A stretch of DNA of 52,101 nt from Actinophytocola sp. GTDB lineage: Bacteria; Actinomycetota; Actinomycetes; Mycobacteriales; Pseudonocardiaceae. The notes beneath the pieces were generated by a model that had not been told where the DNA came from, made no database searches, and saw only the letters and a list, made by a program, of their open reading frames with translations. Shown here in pieces: positions 15,930-24,670 of this stretch. The stretch is from assembly GCA_009377475.1 (NCBI GenBank), contig WHTY01000024.1, forward strand, positions 1 through 52,101, given 5' to 3'. Position numbers and translations under genes: made by a program. The stretch's first letter is position 1. Each line of letters starts with the position of its first letter.

Positions 15930-16748
15930 TCAGCCGAGGCGGATACCGGCGAGTTGGGTGGCCTGAGCGACAAGGCGGCCGGTGCTGTCCCACACGAAGC
16001 AGGCCTCATCGACCTTCTGCGCGTCGATGAGCTGGGCCTTCTGCTGGACACGGACCGGGCCGGGTGCGGGCAGCGCGCGAACGTATGCGGTCAGTTCGAG
16101 CGTTGGGACCCAGCCGGTCAGCTCGATGTCGAACGTCGCGGGAGGGAAGGCATCGACGGCGTAAAGCAGTGCGAGCGGATCGAAGGCTTCGCCACCGGGG
16201 AGTTCCAGCCAGCCGTTCAGCTCGCCGACACCCCTTGGCTTGCCGATCCCGAAGCCGGCGTCCTCCTGGTCGATGCGGAGGTCAACCTGGCCCATGATCG
16301 ACACGCGCACCCCGGACGGATTGGTCCCGGGCAGCCGCACCGCGCTCGCCCGATCCCGGACCGCGGGTGTGGGGAGTCCCTCGGTCCAGTACGGCTTGGT
16401 GTCGGCGTCGAGCGTGCCGATCGTGGTGATTGCCTCGATGCACGGCTTCCCGTCTTGCGTCAGCCGTGCCCGGACCTGGCTGGCGGAGCGGCCCATGCGC
16501 AGTACCTCGGTTTCGATCGAGGCAGGACCGGGGTCGGGGGAGTGCAGATAGTGCGCGCTCGCCGCGAGTACGTGGTCATGGACGCTGACGTCGGTGGCGG
16601 CGCGGCCCAGAATGGCGAGCAGGTAGCCGCCGTTCGGCTTGCCTGCGATGGTCCAGTCGGGGCTGATGACCGTGTCGAAGCGGCCGGGCGAAGTCCGCAC
16701 GACCTGGCTGACCGCGGTGAACGTCTCGGGCTCGTTGCTATGGCTCAC
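15930..16748 (-). CDS. TesB-like acyl-CoA thioesterase family protein
   Basis: A GTG start at 16748 gives 272 residues. The double-hotdog signature is visible: FDTVISPDWTIAGKPNGGYLLAILGRAA (the helix 'sausage' with NGGYL), HYLHSPDPGPASIETEVLRMGRSASQVRARLTQDGK, and a second half FDPLALLYAVDAFPPATFD with VQQKAQLIDAQKVDEACFVWD. Such proteins hydrolyse acyl-CoA or polyketide thioesters, but this subfamily's substrates are poorly known. The gene is divergent from a TetR regulator, with an operator-like palindrome between them, so it is probably that regulator's target. Longer upstream starts would overlap the regulator. Confidence 0.8.
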   Translation of the reverse strand: MSHSNEPETFTAVSQVVRTSPGRFDTVISPDWTIAGKPNGGYLLAILGRAATDVSVHDHVLAASAHYLHSPDPGPASIETEVLRMGRSASQVRARLTQDGKPCIEAITTIGTLDADTKPYWTEGLPTPAVRDRASAVRLPGTNPSGVRVSIMGQVDLRIDQEDAGFGIGKPRGVGELNGWLELPGGEAFDPLALLYAVDAFPPATFDIELTGWVPTLELTAYVRALPAPGPVRVQQKAQLIDAQKVDEACFVWDSTGRLVAQATQLAGIRLG

Positions 16749-16760
16749 AACCCCAAGTAG

Positions 16761-16788
16761 ACTATAATGCTCGCACGAGCGTACTAGT
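16761..16788. promoter_or_regulatory. Probable TetR operator in the divergent promoter
   Basis: The arms ACTATAATGCTCG (16761-16773) and CGAGCGTACTAGT (16776-16788) match at 10 of 13 positions around a CA centre. The site holds a perfect TATAAT (16763-16768) and lies between the thioesterase and TetR starts, so binding would block both promoters. Confidence 0.6.
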
Positions 16789-16797
16789 ATTGTGAGC

Positions 16798-17364
16798 ATG
16801 ACCGCGGATCGCCGGCGCACCACGACTCGGGCCACGCTCGTGGACGTCGCGCTCATGCTCTTCCGGCGGCAGGGGATCAGCGGCACCGGCGTGGCGGAGG
16901 TCTGCCACGCCGCTGGGACGTCCAAAGGCGTCTTCGCCCACCACTTCCCCGGTGGCAAGAAGGCGCTCGTCGTTGCCTGCCTTGAGCGCAACGGCGAGGA
17001 TTTCGCCACGCTGCTCGATCGGACGGTCGCTCGATCGGACGGGTCCGCCGCGGCTGTCGTTCAGGCGCTGTTCTCCCGCTATGCCGAACTCATGCGCAGA
17101 TACGGCACGGACATCGGCTGTCCCATGGCCGCGGCCGCGGTCGACTCCCGCAGCGGGGTGGCGGGAGCGGGCTCGCCCGCCGCGGTCGCCGTCGATCGCT
17201 GGCGAGCGGAGATCACCGGCAGGCACGCCGCGCTGGCCGGACACGATGAACTGGTGCTGGCCACGCTCGAGGGTGCGCTTGTGCTGGCGCGCGCCACTGG
17301 CGATCCCGGCGCGCTGGAGCGCACGGGAGGCCGACTCGCCGAGATACTGCGGTCAGCACAGTGA
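16798..17364 (+). CDS. TetR/AcrR-family transcriptional regulator
   Basis: The ATG at 16798 (or GTG at 16792) gives 188-190 residues. The N-terminal helix-turn-helix reads TTRATLVDVALMLFRRQGIS, GTGVAEVCHAAGTSKGVFAHHFPGGKKALVVACL, the classic TetR pattern. The remainder is the variable ligand domain (CPMAAAAVDSRSG region), resembling the LmrA/YxaF-like group with its IGCPM motif. It is divergent from the thioesterase gene with a palindrome in between and most likely represses that gene and itself. The ligand is unknown, perhaps an acyl-CoA. A hairpin ends transcription just after the stop. Confidence 0.9.
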   Translation: MTADRRRTTTRATLVDVALMLFRRQGISGTGVAEVCHAAGTSKGVFAHHFPGGKKALVVACLERNGEDFATLLDRTVARSDGSAAAVVQALFSRYAELMRRYGTDIGCPMAAAAVDSRSGVAGAGSPAAVAVDRWRAEITGRHAALAGHDELVLATLEGALVLARATGDPGALERTGGRLAEILRSAQ

Positions 17365-17370
17365 GCGTGT

Positions 17371-17393
17371 GTGGTCGTGATCGTCACGGCCAC
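17371..17393. terminator. Hairpin between convergent tetR and the BTAD pseudogene
   Basis: GTGGTCGTGA and TCACGGCCAC pair over 10 nt with one G-U and a TCG loop. It lies 6 nt after the tetR stop and is placed to end transcription from both sides. Confidence 0.7.
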
Positions 17394-17462
17394 AGGTTCG
17401 GCCGAATCACCGCCGTGCAGGCGACCCGCCCGTAGACCGGCTCGGCGGGACGCGGGACGTCG

Positions 17463-19128
17463 TCATACCGAAGTGGTCGCCGATGAGCGAGCCGCTTCCA
17501 GCTGTCGGTGCAGTACCGGGTTGTCGACCTCGGCGGCGATGAGCGCGGCAATTTCGAGTGCGCCAGGTTCTCCGGCGCGTGAACGGAGGATCGCCGCGGT
17601 TGCCGTCAGTTCTCGCATGCCATGACGCGAAGCGAGAACCTCGAGTTCGGAGATCGTGCGCTTCGCACGGTCAAAGCCGGCCGTAACCGCGGCGTCCGCG
17701 GCCGCGGCCAGCCCATAGGCCTCGATCCACCGATAGGAATCGGGCAGCCGCCTGCACCGGCGCGGTGCGTCCTCGAACAACTCCATGGCTTGCCGAAGGT
17801 CCCCGGACTGCGCGGCGACCCGGCCGAGGCCGCGGGCTGCCAGGCTTTCCCAGCACGGGTCGCCGAGCTGACAACCCATGGCGAACGCGTGATCGAAGGC
17901 TTGCGCCGCTCGCTCAACCGCGCCGTCGTTGAGATCCACCTCGGCGAGCAGTGCCTCCGGCCAGGGCAGGAAGGAATTCCAAGCCTCACGACGTCCGACA
18001 GCGATCGCGGCCGTCAGCGCGGCCCTGGCTTCGCTCCGCTCGTCGCGGAGAAGGTACATGCGCCCGAGAAACGATCGGGCCCATGCTTCCGCGCGCGTCG
18101 CGCCTGCGGTCCGTGCTCGCTGCGCTGCCTCGATGAGCGACTCCCTCGCCGCTTCGTAGTTCCCGGTGTCGGTTTGGGCGGCGCCTCGGACCGCGAGTAT
18201 CCAGGCGAGCTCCTCACCCTGCGACGCGGCCAGCGCCGCTGCACGGGACAGCCAGGTCTCCGCGCGGGCGTACGACCCTCGCAGGAACTGGATGTAGCCG
18301 AGTTCGCGATGTGCGGTCGCGGCGAGGGCGCCGTCGCCGGTCTGCGCCGCCACCGTGATCGCGCGATGCAGCACGGCAGCGCCCTCCTCGTCGCCGCCCC
18401 TTGCGGCGTGGACGAGGGCACTTCCGAGTGCCACGAGCGCCCGTGCCAGCAGGTCCGGCGCCCTGACGGACTCCGCGTCTACGACAGCCTGGTGCATGAT
18501 GCCGAGCCCTGGGCCGACCGCTCCCGCCGCGAATGCCGCCTCACCGGCTTCGAGCTGCGCGAGGACTCCGGCACGCCTGATCGGCCGGGCGGCCGGTGGT
18601 CGGGCAGTGGCCGCTTCGCGCAGTGCCGGCGTCGGCTCGACGGCAAGTTCGCGCCGGAACAGCGCAACGCAGGCTTCGACCTGGCGTTGGGCGCGTTCGG
18701 CGTGGCCGCCCATGGCCAGGCACCGTACGTGCTCCGACCGCCGGGTTGATCCCCTCCAGGAACCGGCGGCCGAGACCGGGTAGGTCGAGGGCGGCTTGCC
18801 TGCTGCCATGGATCAGGACGTCGACGTCGACAGCCGTTCCTTCGGGAAGCCCGAGATCGATCGGATCGCCCTTGACGGCGCCGGGCAGCCCGAGAAGGCG
18901 CCGGAGATCCGACAGTGTCCAGCGGAGCGCACCGAGCGGATCGTCGGCCTCCGGGAAGAACAGCTCCGCTAGTGCCTCGCGACTCGGGCGGACCTCCGCG
19001 CGCACCAGATAGGCGAGCAGCGCCCACGTCTTGCGGCCCCGCGGCCGCGCGGCCGGGTCGCCCTCGCGAACCACCCGCGGCTTACCGAGAAGTTGGATCG
19101 CCAAACGTGGACTGCCCGGTGCTGCCAT
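17463..19128 (-). pseudogene. BTAD/SARP-type transcriptional regulator with internal deletion and frame change
   Basis: The N-terminal part (ATG at 19128, then LAIQLLGKPRVVREG, RGRKTWALLAYLVRAEVRPSR, LGALRWTLSDLRRLLG) is the winged helix of a BTAD regulator and reads on to GRRFLEGINPA near 18748. The similarity then continues in another frame with VRCLAMGGHAERAQRQVEAC and FRRELAVEPTPALREA, followed by tetratricopeptide-like repeats to 17463. Between the two, the roughly 60 residues that normally join FLEG to the ELLVRCLAMAG helix are absent. So about 190-200 bp appear to have been deleted, with loss of frame. The C-terminal piece could still be translated from an internal start. Both halves retain good codon use, so the break looks recent. 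Targets are unknown. Confidence 0.75.
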
Positions 19129-19294
19129 CACACCCTCGGCTGGGTCGAGATCAGCGGTGCGCGATGCACCGCCAGATCTCCATGTTCTCACACGAATACT
19201 CACACGGTCGGCATCGTGCACGGCTGGCTCGCGACCGCCATCGACACAATGGCGGTTCAGGTGGACGAAGCTCCTGTCGCGGCATGACCACCGA

Positions 19295-20578
19295 CTAGTC
19301 CAGCAGCGACAGGCTGATCTGCGGAATGTAGGTGATCAGAAGTAGCGCGGACAGCAATACTGCCGCGCTCGGGATCGCGGCTTTGGCGACTCGCAGCACG
19401 CTCATTCGGGAGAGCCCGCTTGCCACGAAGAGGTTGAGGCCGAGTGGCGGGGTGATCATGCCGATTTCGAGGTTCATCACCATGATGATGCCGAGGTGGA
19501 TCGGGTTGATGTCCAGCTCTATGGCGATGGGTAGCAGGATCGGCGCGATGATGAGGATGGCGCTCGAGGTCTCCATAAAGCACCCCGCGAGCAGTAGGGT
19601 GACGGTGACCATCAGCAGGAATGTCCACGGTTGCAGGTCCATGGCTACCAAGGCTTCGGCGACGTCGTTCGGTATCCGCTCCGAGGTGAGTACGAATGAG
19701 AACAAGATTCCGTTGGCAATGATGAACATGATCATTGCCGAGGTTCGTGACGCGGTCAGCAGGATGGTCCCTAGGTCCTTTATCGACAGTTGGCGGTAGA
19801 CCAGGAATGAGAGCAGTAGGGCGTAGAATACCGCCATCGCTGCTGCTTCGGTTGGTGTGAAGATGCCGCCGTAGATTCCGCCGAGCACGAGGACGGGAAG
19901 TAGCAGGCTCAGCGCGGAGTCGCGGAGCGCCTTGAGCTTTTCCTGCTTCGTCATGGAGATCGCGTGCTCGCCGGTGCCGTAGTTGCGGCGGCGTGAGACC
20001 ACGATGACCATGAGCAGCAGCATCGCGCCGGCGAGGAGGCCGGGCATGACCCCGGCGATGAACAGGTCGCCGATCGACTGCTCGGTGGCGATGCCGTAGA
20101 CGATCAGCGGGATCGATGGCGGGATAAGGATCCCGAGCGAGCCCGACGTGGCGACCAGTCCGGTGGAGAAGTCTTTGCCGTACCCGCTGTTGATCATTGC
20201 TGGGATCATTAGCGTGCCGACCGCGACCACTGTCGCCGGGCTGGAACCGGAGATCGCGGCGAAGAACACGCAGGAGAGGACGGCGGTCATTGCGAGGCCG
20301 CCGCGGAATTGCCCGACGAGCGCGATGCCGGCCTTGATCAGGCGGTCGCTGATGCCGCCGCGGCTCATGATCGTCGCTGCGAGCACGAACATGGGGATCG
20401 CCATGAGTGGGAATGTGTTGAGCGCGTTGAAGAGCGTTTCGGGGATTTGCGTCAGCGGGATCGTTGTGTAATAGAAGAAATACGCGAACGTCGCCAGACC
20501 CAGTGCGACCGCGATCGGCGCGGAGGAGAACAGCAGCAGGAACAGGAGGACGAAGAGGGCGATCGCTGCCTCGCTCAT
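19295..20578 (-). CDS. dctM: TRAP transporter large permease (DctM)
   Basis: The 427-residue, strongly hydrophobic protein has about 12 membrane segments and DctM motifs: SSAPIAVALGLATF, FPLMAIPMFVLAATIMSRGGIS, SGSSPATVVAVGTLMIPAM, GSLGILIPPSIPLIVYGIA, YGGIFTPTEAAAMAVFYALL and GMITPPLGLNLFVASGL. It is the ion-coupled transport subunit working with DctQ and the periplasmic-type binding lipoprotein DctP. Its ATG overlaps the dctQ stop by 4 nt. The TRAP class typically carries dicarboxylates or other organic acids. Divergence from a C5-CoA-ester operon suggests itaconate, mesaconate or a similar acid as substrate. Confidence 0.95.
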   Translation of the reverse strand: MSEAAIALFVLLFLLLFSSAPIAVALGLATFAYFFYYTTIPLTQIPETLFNALNTFPLMAIPMFVLAATIMSRGGISDRLIKAGIALVGQFRGGLAMTAVLSCVFFAAISGSSPATVVAVGTLMIPAMINSGYGKDFSTGLVATSGSLGILIPPSIPLIVYGIATEQSIGDLFIAGVMPGLLAGAMLLLMVIVVSRRRNYGTGEHAISMTKQEKLKALRDSALSLLLPVLVLGGIYGGIFTPTEAAAMAVFYALLLSFLVYRQLSIKDLGTILLTASRTSAMIMFIIANGILFSFVLTSERIPNDVAEALVAMDLQPWTFLLMVTVTLLLAGCFMETSSAILIIAPILLPIAIELDINPIHLGIIMVMNLEIGMITPPLGLNLFVASGLSRMSVLRVAKAAIPSAAVLLSALLLITYIPQISLSLLD

Positions 20579-21165
20579 CGGCCGGTGTCCTTTCCGTCGC
20601 CCTCGTGTCGTCGGTCGTCATCGCTCAGGGCCGTCTCGTTGAGCGGGCTTCCGCCCTCGGCTTCGAGTAACGAGCGGGCCGCATGGGGATAGGGGTCGCG
20701 CCCGCGGGCCAGTCGCACGAGCACCTCGAGCGTCCGTAGGAACATCAGGGTGAACCCGATCGGCAGCGGTAGGATTACTACCCATAGGGGCAGGTCGAGT
20801 GCCGGGGTGGTGGTCATGCTCGACCGTGGCTCGAAGATCAGTAGCCAGGCGAACCAGCCGACGACGCCGAGATAGACCAGGGTGACGAGCGCCCCGAGGA
20901 ACGCCATGACGCGCTTACCGCTGTCCCTGAGGAAGGCGGCGATCAGGTCGATCTTGACGTGCTCATTGTGGCGGAGAGTGATCACCGCGCCGACGAAGGT
21001 CGAGAAGATGACCAGGAAAATGATCGCCTCCTCAGACCAGAAGATGATCTCGTTGAAGAAGGTCCTAAGGATCACCGCGACGATCGCCAGCAGCGCGGCT
21101 GCACCAAGAGATCCGGCAGCGAGTACGTTTTCGATCTTGCTCAGGACGGAGTCAAATCGGGACAT
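20575..21165 (-). CDS. dctQ: TRAP transporter small permease (DctQ)
   Basis: The 196-residue protein has four predicted membrane segments (LAAGSLGAAALLAIVAVILR; a conserved FWSEEAIIFLVIFSTFVGA; VMAFLGALVTLVYLGVVGWF; LWVVILPLPIGFTLMFLR) and the DctQ signature LRHNEHVKIDL. GGAGG lies just before the ATG. The charged C-terminal tail (about 40 residues) is longer than usual. It bridges DctP and DctM. A hairpin lies in the 70-nt gap after dctP. Confidence 0.93.
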   Translation of the reverse strand: MSRFDSVLSKIENVLAAGSLGAAALLAIVAVILRTFFNEIIFWSEEAIIFLVIFSTFVGAVITLRHNEHVKIDLIAAFLRDSGKRVMAFLGALVTLVYLGVVGWFAWLLIFEPRSSMTTTPALDLPLWVVILPLPIGFTLMFLRTLEVLVRLARGRDPYPHAARSLLEAEGGSPLNETALSDDDRRHEGDGKDTGR

Positions 21166-21180
21166 GGATCCTCCGTGGTT

Positions 21181-21219
21181 CGGGGCGGCCGACCGGGCGG
21201 GTTCCGGTAGGCCGCCCCG
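21181..21219 (-). terminator. Attenuator-like hairpin between dctP and dctQ
   Basis: CGGGGCGGCC (21181-21190) and GGCCGCCCCG (21210-21219) are perfect 10-nt arms in the 70-nt gap. A partial terminator or mRNA-stabilising stem at this place is the usual way to make more binding protein than permease. Confidence 0.6.
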
Positions 21220-21235
21220 GGCGCGGAGTTGTGGA

Positions 21236-22282
21236 TCAGCGCTGGTTTTTCAGGAGTTCGTTGACGAGGTCCTGGCCGATCACGTCGGCGTATTGCTGCC
21301 ACACGCGTGGTACGACCGCATCCTTGAACACCCGACGCTGCTCGTCGCTGAGTTCGGTGATCTGCGTGCTGCCTTCGTCGCGAATCGCTTGCTTGGCCTC
21401 TTCATTGAGGTCTGCGGCGATCTCACGGTTGAACGCGGCGGCCTTGTCCGATGCGTTCGTCACGCACTCCTGGAGTTCCGGAGGGAGCGACTGGTAGAAC
21501 TCGTTGTTGATCGTGTGCACATAGCCGATGTAGCCGTGGTTCGACTCGGTGATGTGCTTCTGCACGGTGTGCATGTTCTGCGACTCGATGTTCGAGTACG
21601 GGTTCTCCTGGCCGTCGATGACGCCCTGCTGGAGCGCGTTGTAGACCTCGGCGAAGGCCATCGGCGTTGTCTCGGCGTTCCACTGGCTGAACTGGCTGCG
21701 CAGCACGTCGGACGGTTGGATCCGGAATCGAAGGCCCTTGAGGTCCGCGGGCTTCTCCATCGGCTGGTTGGAGGACAGTTGCTTGAGGCCGTTGTCCCAT
21801 AGTCCGAGCACCTTGATTCCTCGCTTGGCCAGGGCATCGTTTTCGTAGATAGCCTGGCCGACCGCGGTGTCGGGCGAGGCTACCTCGGGGATGTCCTCAA
21901 CCGAATCGAAGAGAAACGGCAGGTCCAGCACCTGCAATTGCGGCGCGATCGTTGTGAATTTCGCGCTCGCCGGAGCAAGCATCTGCACCGCCCCGGACTG
22001 CAGGGCTTGCATCTCGTCCTCATCGCCGTAGAGCTCCGAATTGGGGTAGACCTCGACCGTCACCTGATCGCCGCAGTTCTTTTCGACGAGCTCCTTGAAT
22101 TTTTCGGCGGCCTGCCCCTTGGGTGTGTCTGCTGTGACGACGTGGGAGAACTTGATCGTGTAGGAGCCGTCCTCGCCGCCGCCACCGCCGCTTCGAGCGC
22201 CTCCGCAGGCTGCGGCTACGAGGGCCACGGAGAGCAGGATGGCGGTCCCTAAAACCGTGCGATTGGATCGGTTACGTGGCAT
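21236..22282 (-). CDS. dctP: TRAP transporter solute-binding lipoprotein (DctP)
   Basis: The ATG at 22282 follows AAGGAAG. The 348-residue product has a lipoprotein signal (TAILLSVALVAAAC, lipobox Cys at about residue 27) and the DctP fold: YTIKFSHVVTADTPKGQAAEKF, VEVYPNSELYGDEDEMQALQSGAVQ, LPFLF, LGLWDNGLKQLSSN, LKGLRFRIQPSDV with the Arg that pairs with the substrate carboxylate, and EVYNALQQGVIDGQENPYSNI. It captures an organic acid at the outer face of the membrane. It is first of the three transporter genes and follows the GntR gene on the same strand, so the regulator may be part of the operon. Confidence 0.95.
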   Translation of the reverse strand: MPRNRSNRTVLGTAILLSVALVAAACGGARSGGGGGEDGSYTIKFSHVVTADTPKGQAAEKFKELVEKNCGDQVTVEVYPNSELYGDEDEMQALQSGAVQMLAPASAKFTTIAPQLQVLDLPFLFDSVEDIPEVASPDTAVGQAIYENDALAKRGIKVLGLWDNGLKQLSSNQPMEKPADLKGLRFRIQPSDVLRSQFSQWNAETTPMAFAEVYNALQQGVIDGQENPYSNIESQNMHTVQKHITESNHGYIGYVHTINNEFYQSLPPELQECVTNASDKAAAFNREIAADLNEEAKQAIRDEGSTQITELSDEQRRVFKDAVVPRVWQQYADVIGQDLVNELLKNQR

Positions 22283-22391
22283 GGCGTTCTTCCTTTCCGT
22301 TGTGACTGGCGTGTCGGGGTAGCGGTATGCCGCAGTTGGGCGTCGGGGATCGATTTTTTGTTGTTGAGTGCCGTGCGATCGGGTGGTGGGC

Positions 22392-23147
22392 CTACCTGGA
22401 CAGGCTGCGACGCAGCCGTACCCGGTAGGAGTAGTGCTCCGGCAGGAACTCGCTGAGCGCGAGCTCGACGTGCTTGCCCTGGGCGTCGGAGTAGGTCCTT
22501 TCGATGCGCAGGAGCGGCTGCTGCGGGGAGCAGCCAAGATGCTCGACCGCGAGCGGAGACGCCGGTGAGACGGTGATGCTCTGCTCCGCGTCGGCAATGG
22601 ACGATTCGAGGCGCGTGTCGAGCAATCCGATCACCGTGACTCGACTGCGCATACCGGGCTCGGTGACCTCGGGCAGTTCGACCAGCAGGCGCCCGACATC
22701 GGGCGGTAGGTGCACCGTGGTGAGGCAGAATGCCACGTCCTCGTGGAGCCGCCGAAACACCACGGTCCACACCACGTCGCTGGCCAGCCGTAGCCGCCCG
22801 GCAGCGGCCACGTCCACCTGGCGACGCAACGGGCGGACCACGTCGAGCTCGGTGTCGAGCGAGAGACCCATGAGGTCCTCCACCGACCCGAACTGCCGGA
22901 TGTACTGCCCCGCCTCATCGGCCACGAACGTGCCGCGGCCCGGGACGCGATACACCATCCCGCTCGACACGAGCTCTTGCATCGCTCGCCGGACGGTCTG
23001 CCTGCTCACACCGTGGGCTTGGGCCAGTTCAGCCTCGGTGGGCAGCCTTCCCTCTGGGAAGGTCTTGCGGAGGATGCCCTCGCGCAGCTCTTCCGCCAGG
23101 ACGCGGTAAGCCACCTCGCCCTTGCTGGAACGCGCTGCGTCGACCAT
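22392..23147 (-). CDS. GntR-family regulator, HutC subfamily with UTRA ligand domain
   Basis: The ATG at 23147 follows GAGG. The 251-residue protein has a GntR winged helix (residues about 12-75: YRVLAEELREGILRKTFPEGRLPTEAELAQAHGVSRQTVRRAMQEL, VPGRGTFV) and a C-terminal UTRA domain with ERTYSDAQGKHVELALSEFLPEHYSYRVRL. Its gene is divergent from the CoA-transferase operon and upstream of dctPQM. Two mirrored TTGACA promoters and repeated ATGGCCG half-sites lie between. It is therefore the likely repressor of both transporter and catabolic genes, released by the imported acid or a CoA ester. The ligand is inferred. Confidence 0.92.
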   Translation of the reverse strand: MVDAARSSKGEVAYRVLAEELREGILRKTFPEGRLPTEAELAQAHGVSRQTVRRAMQELVSSGMVYRVPGRGTFVADEAGQYIRQFGSVEDLMGLSLDTELDVVRPLRRQVDVAAAGRLRLASDVVWTVVFRRLHEDVAFCLTTVHLPPDVGRLLVELPEVTEPGMRSRVTVIGLLDTRLESSIADAEQSITVSPASPLAVEHLGCSPQQPLLRIERTYSDAQGKHVELALSEFLPEHYSYRVRLRRSLSR

Positions 23148-23200
23148 CACACCTCGCTGGAACTGCGTGCCAGCCGAACGAACAAATCATGGTTCTGAAC

Positions 23201-23256
23201 CGGCCATTTATGCGATTTAGTGCGGCCATGTTAAGGATCACTCCCTCGTGTGTCAA
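23201..23256 (-). promoter_or_regulatory. Promoter of gntR-dctPQM with GntR half-sites
   Basis: Read on the minus strand, TTGACA (23256-23251) is followed after 17 nt by TAACAT (23233-23228), a near-ideal sigma-70-type promoter. Immediately downstream are ATGGCCGCAC (23229-23220) and ATGGCCG (23207-23201), which repeat the half-site found in the palindrome of the divergent promoter. Confidence 0.7.
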
Positions 23257-23414
23257 CGGTCGGATGGCGTGTGTTCACCACGGCTTGATGGTGAAGAGCT
23301 GACTGCGAGGGAAGTCGGATGTTCATGGTGCTGCCAGTCGCCGTGCCCGACGCGGAGAGTTGGTCTACGGCGTTCGGTGCCCCAGACTCAGTTGCCGGTT
23401 CCATAGGAGGGTGG

Positions 23415-23454
23415 TTGACACCATGTACGGCCAGATTTAACAATGGCCGTACAT
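23415..23454 (+). promoter_or_regulatory. Promoter of the C5-CoA operon with overlapping perfect palindrome
   Basis: TTGACA (23415-23420), 17 nt, then TAACAA (23438-23443). The palindrome ATGTACGGCC-N12-GGCCGTACAT (23423-23454) fills the spacer and covers the -10 and the likely start of transcription, as an operator would. The rest of 23257-23414 shows no gene. Confidence 0.75.
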
Positions 23455-23482
23455 TTTGCCGAACTTCGTGGAGGAATCCCAC

Positions 23483-24670
23483 GTGCTAGCCCTCGAAGGG
23501 ATGACCGTGGTGTCGCTGGAGCAGGCAGTCGCCGCTCCGTTCGCCACTCGTCAACTGGCCGACCTCGGTGCGCGGGTTATCAAGGTTGAACGGCCAGGAA
23601 CGGGTGACTTCGCCCGCGGCTATGACGAAACCGCCAAGGGTCTTTCCAGTCACTTCGTCTGGTTGAACCGTTCCAAGGAGTCGGTTGCGCTCGACCTCAA
23701 AAGCGAGGAGGGGATCGCGGCGATCCGCGCGCTGGTCGCCCGCGCCGACGTGTTCGTGCAGAACCTCGCTCCCGGTGCCGCCCGCCGCCTCGGCCTGGAC
23801 GCCGAGACACTACGCGCCGATCACCCGGGGCTTGTGCACGTATCGATCTCCGGGTACGGCGACGGTGGGCCGTATACCACCAAGAAGGCTTACGACCTTC
23901 TCGTGCAATGTGAGGCTGGGGTCGTGTCGATCACCGGAACTCCCGACGAGCCGAGCAAGGTTGGCATCTCGGTCGCCGACATCGCCGCAGGCATGTACGC
24001 CTACACCGGCGCACTCTCCGCCATCGTCCGGCGCTTGCGAACGGGCGGAGGCGCGACCATCGAGGTCTCCATGCTCGAGGCGCTCGCGGAGTGGATGGGC
24101 TACCCGCTCCACTACGCGGTATACGGAGGCCGGTCACCCGCCCGGTCCGGTGCAGCCCATGCGGCGATCGCGCCGTACGGGCCGTTCGCCTGTGCGGGCG
24201 GCGAGAAAGTCTTCCTCGGCATCCAGAACGAGCGCGAATGGTCGGCGTTCTGCGACGCCGTCCTCGGCACACCGGAGCTGGCGACGGACGCCCGATTCGC
24301 CACCAACTCGGCGCGCGTCAAGCACCGCGGGGAGCTGACCGCGATGATCGAGGCGGTCTTCGCCGACCGGTCCGCTGACGAGGTCGTTGACCGGCTCGAG
24401 GCCACTGGCATCGCCAACGCGCGGCTGCGCGACCTGGCCGGCCTGGCCGCCCACCCGCAGCTCGAGGCGCGCGAGCGGTGGCGCGACGTCGCATCGCCGG
24501 CCGGCGTCCTGCGCCAGCTCCTGCCGCCTGCGATGCCCGATGGCCTCGAGCCGCGGCTCGACCCGATCCCGGAGGTCGGCGAACACACCGCGGCGGTCCT
24601 GTCCGAGCTGGGCCTCACACCCGACGGCCGCGCTACGCCGGTCACCTACGACCCGGAACTCCTGCCATGA
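23483..24670 (+). CDS. ict: Family III (CaiB/BaiF) CoA-transferase, probably itaconate/C5-dicarboxylate CoA-transferase
   Basis: GTG at 23483 is preceded by GGAGG at 8 nt; TTG at 23456 is less likely because it abuts the operator. The 395-residue protein has the family III landmarks MTVVSLEQAVAAPFATRQLADLGARVIKVERPG, DFARGYD (the catalytic Asp lies further on in this family, about FVWLNRSKESVALDLKSEEG...DVFVQNLAPGAARRLGLD), SISGYGDGGPYTTKKAYDLLVQCEAG and SMLEALAEW. It would move CoA from succinyl-CoA or another donor to the imported acid. The gene set that follows is, as I recall it, the same as the Pseudomonas itaconate cluster (Ict, Ich, Ccl plus PrpD-like and acyl-CoA dehydrogenase genes). 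The substrate is inferred. Its stop overlaps the next start. Confidence 0.8.
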   Translation: MLALEGMTVVSLEQAVAAPFATRQLADLGARVIKVERPGTGDFARGYDETAKGLSSHFVWLNRSKESVALDLKSEEGIAAIRALVARADVFVQNLAPGAARRLGLDAETLRADHPGLVHVSISGYGDGGPYTTKKAYDLLVQCEAGVVSITGTPDEPSKVGISVADIAAGMYAYTGALSAIVRRLRTGGGATIEVSMLEALAEWMGYPLHYAVYGGRSPARSGAAHAAIAPYGPFACAGGEKVFLGIQNEREWSAFCDAVLGTPELATDARFATNSARVKHRGELTAMIEAVFADRSADEVVDRLEATGIANARLRDLAGLAAHPQLEARERWRDVASPAGVLRQLLPPAMPDGLEPRLDPIPEVGEHTAAVLSELGLTPDGRATPVTYDPELLP

